Shown here: in pieces, positions 62,425 to 64,000 of the stretch
Position numbering within the stretch: the stretch's first letter is position 1
How the letters are laid out: every line of letters starts with the position of its first letter
Source of the DNA: Mycolicibacterium anyangense
Lineage (GTDB): Bacteria > Actinomycetota > Actinomycetes > Mycobacteriales > Mycobacteriaceae
DNA: 64,000 nucleotides
Direction of reading: 5' to 3'
Assembly: GCF_010731855.1 (NCBI RefSeq)
Contig: NZ_AP022620.1
Coordinates: forward strand, 1,302,001-1,366,000
Program-made: the position numbers and the translations under genes
Notes under the pieces: model-generated
What the model was told of the DNA's origin: nothing
The model's database searches: none
The model's input: the letters and a program-made list of their open reading frames with translations, nothing else

Positions 62425-62775
62425 ATGAATGACCCACTGGCCGGAGAGGACGTCGCCGCGATCTACGAAGCATCGAACCATCCCGAAGGGCACGACGGCG
62501 GATTCGAACTCGCGCCAGATTCGACCATGAGTACAGCGCTCGAGGTGTGGCAGACCGAGATTCGCCGCGCCCGATCCAACTGTGCGCAACACACGCTTGA
62601 CCAGTCGACCGAGTTCATGGGCGGCGAGGTGAGCCTGCGCAGGATTTACACCCACATGGCCACCGAGTATGCGCGGCATTGCGGCCACGCGGACTTGATC
62701 CGCGAGCGGATCGATGGCACATCCGGCGTCGAGCCGGCGAAAGGCGTTGGGATGGAGCACTATTCACCCATCTAG
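62425..62775 (+). pseudogene. Truncated DinB/DUF664-family protein
   Basis: The 116-residue reading frame matches only the C-terminal two-thirds of the DUF664 (mini-circle/DinB-like) family. After a short non-matching lead, residues about 20-105 align (HPEGHDGGFELAPDSTMS, then VSLRRIYTHMATEYARHCGH and ADLIRERIDGTSG, each a family block). The usual first helix with its metal-binding His is missing, and a stop at 62392 closes the frame upstream. It looks like a decayed or recombined remnant, or less likely a small active protein starting at ATG 62425. Confidence 0.65.
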
Positions 62776-62789
62776 CGGCACCAGGCCAT

Positions 62790-62806
62790 TACGTCACTGT
62801 GACGTA
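62790..62806. repeat. TACGTCAC-T-GTGACGTA palindrome, copy 1
   Basis: A 17-bp perfect palindrome around a single T. Its first 15 bases recur exactly at 62979-62993. It lies 15 bp after the DUF664 remnant. Confidence 0.6.
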
Positions 62807-62978
62807 TATGCCAGTGCCGGCGGAGGCATCGGGGAAGGGGTGGCCACCACAACGGTGGAGCTCCGCCGCAGCAGCTGGGTGCGCAACGACTGGCACGCGC
62901 GCTCCGCCGCCCGGACATTGCCGACTCGGCGGAGGCCGCTGAACGCCAGCTCCCGAGTGCACCCCAGGCGCACGTCGA

Positions 62979-62993
62979 TACGTCACTGTGACG
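62979..62993. repeat. TACGTCACTGTGACG, copy 2
   Basis: An exact 15-bp copy of the first 15 bases at 62790. The palindromic core is CGTCAC-T-GTGACG. The distance between copies is 189 bp. Confidence 0.6.
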
Positions 62994-63359
62994 AATCAAG
63001 TAGTCGCAAGCGGCGGCGGAGAGTAAGCGACCACCGAAGCGGTCTTGCCGCCGATGGCCCGAGTGACGACTTGTCGCCATCGCCTCTGCATACAGCGTCC
63101 CGCAGCGCCCTCGGTGCGATCTGTGCGCAGACGCTGCAGCGCGTACTGGCTAGACCGAACGGCAGGTGGTTGCGCCGGCAGGATAGTCAGATATGCCCAG
63201 TTGAACGGCTTTCGCCGCGTACGGCCAGGTCGTACGTTTTGCCGATAAGCCACATTATGTCAAGTAAAGCACGCTGTATTGCACTGCGGCTCAACAGTTC
63301 TCGCCTATCGCGCAAGACCGAGGAATGCCATCATCGCGCGGTTGTGAGCTTGTCGCCTT

Positions 63360-64000
63360 TCACACGGGAAAAGCGACCCCGGTCAGTTCCTCGGATACCT
63401 GCCACATCTTCGCCTGAAGCTGTTGGTCGTGGGACCGCCGACTCGACGCAACCACAACCGGAGCTCCTCGCCGCTGCCCTAGCCCGCCTGGACCGTAGTA
63501 TTGCCCCCCTTGGGCAGCGGGGTCGGTCGCGGCACGCAGCAACGGCAGAGCTCCCTTGTCACCAGGCTGGAGCAGGATCGGAGATGCGGCATTGATCGCC
63601 CACCGCAACCATCGCGGAAAGTCCCGCGTCAGTTCAGTCTCCGCCAATCCAGGGTGCGCCGCGAGCGCGCTGGTCTGTTGACCTGCCGCGACGAGCCGGC
63701 GCTGCAATTCGTAGGTGAACAGAAGGTTTGAAAGCTTCGACCTCCCGTAAGCAGCGACACGGTCGTACTTGCGAGATAACTGCAAATCATCGAAGTCGAT
63801 CACTGATCGCTGAGTGTGCGCCAGGCTACTCACAGTGACAATTCTGGAATGCGCCTGCTGTAGCAGGCTGTTGATTATCAAGCCGGTGAAGGCGAAGTGA
63901 CCGAGATGATTGGTGCCGAAATGCAGCTCGAATCCGTCGTCGGTCGTGGAGAAGGGTGTCCACATCACTCCGGCGTTGTTGATGAGCAGGTCGACGCACG
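63360..64000 (-). CDS. Short-chain dehydrogenase (retinol-dehydrogenase-like), partial
   Basis: The C-terminal 213 residues of an SDR whose N-terminus lies beyond the window edge. Visible features are [12 protein letters not shown] (the NNAG structural motif) at the window edge, NHLGHFAFT, the catalytic Ser in VTVSSLAH, and YGRSKLSN with Tyr and Lys of YxxxK. This pattern is typical of the retinol dehydrogenase/protochlorophyllide-reductase-like SDRs common in mycobacteria. The GTG at 63968 is internal. The substrate is unknown. Confidence 0.85.
   Translation of the reverse strand, partial: CVDLLINNAGVMWTPFSTTDDGFELHFGTNHLGHFAFTGLIINSLLQQAHSRIVTVSSLAHTQRSVIDFDDLQLSRKYDRVAAYGRSKLSNLLFTYELQRRLVAAGQQTSALAAHPGLAETELTRDFPRWLRWAINAASPILLQPGDKGALPLLRAATDPAAQGGQYYGPGGLGQRRGAPVVVASSRRSHDQQLQAKMWQVSEELTGVAFPV

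Larger units (their letters stand above)
62776..63359. other. Gene-poor interval with repeated palindromes
   Basis: These 584 bp hold no convincing gene; open frames of up to about 290 codons exist on both strands but look like GC-rich shadows. Two copies of TACGTCACTGTGACG lie 189 bp apart, and two CGTACG hexamers at 63218-63223 and 63231-63236 are 13 bp apart. The stretch 63240-63330 is less GC-rich than its surroundings. It may be decayed coding DNA. Confidence 0.55.

Noticed and set aside
62714..63595. 293-codon open frame in the gene-poor interval
   Set aside because: No motif, Arg/Ser-rich composition, and its 3' half overlaps a well-supported SDR on the other strand.

Overview
The window is high-GC actinobacterial DNA, almost fully coding, and reads as the chromosome of a member of the Mycobacteriaceae, most likely a fast-growing Mycolicibacterium-type species. 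The evidence is a complete two-YrbE/six-Mce operon, a PncA very close to the M. tuberculosis enzyme and followed by the same partner gene type (Rv2042c-like), a cyclase/MscS pair matching the Rv2435c-Rv2434c pair of M. tuberculosis, and a perfect match to the mycobacterial KstR operator consensus. I see no tRNA, rRNA, CRISPR, prophage or intact insertion sequence.

Layout. 1-6.5 kb: 3' end of a cation-efflux transporter, a lipoprotein, a type-B carboxylesterase, a kinase-like/lipocalin-like fusion, a SCO6745-family protein and a triple-DUF4333 lipoprotein. 6.5-9.3 kb: gluconate module (GntR-type regulator divergent from gluconokinase and GntP permease). 9.3-11.9 kb: small membrane proteins (RDD, DoxX, DUF6328) and a TetR regulator. 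11.9-15.7 kb: glycan/lipid-like cluster of a GT4 glycosyltransferase, two methyltransferases and an alpha/alpha-toroid protein, with a 20-bp element shared between the TetR promoter and the GT4 promoter. 15.9-22.5 kb: metallo-hydrolase, a 980-residue kinase/aminotransferase-fold fusion, pncA and its partner, DUF1206 and DedA membrane proteins. 22.5-26.7 kb: polyamine-type ABC transporter, whose ATPase appears to start at CTG. 26.9-29.5 kb: acyl-CoA dehydrogenase, divergent TetR and an SDR.

29.8-44.4 kb is the most coherent region: an Mce lipid-import operon preceded by a KstR-type operator, converging on a second operon of KstD-like, HsaC-like and HsaA-like enzymes with an HsaD-like hydrolase upstream. 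Together they look like an accessory import-and-degrade module for a steroid or steroid-derived ring compound. 44.5-48.2 kb: a membrane class-III cyclase-fold protein translationally coupled to an MscS channel with a cyclic-nucleotide-binding-fold domain; both lack the expected catalytic or ligand-binding residues. 48.2-56.5 kb: L-2-hydroxyglutarate oxidase, EamA and MFS exporters, thioesterase, P1 peptidase, rhodanese, a small two-helix protein overlapping a potassium channel, and small proteins. 56.5-60.2 kb: two-component system co-directional with a DUF3311/sodium:solute symporter pair. 60.3-64 kb: secreted protein, enoyl-CoA hydratase-like protein, a truncated DinB/DUF664 remnant, a gene-poor stretch with repeated GTCAC-GTGAC palindromes, and a partial SDR.
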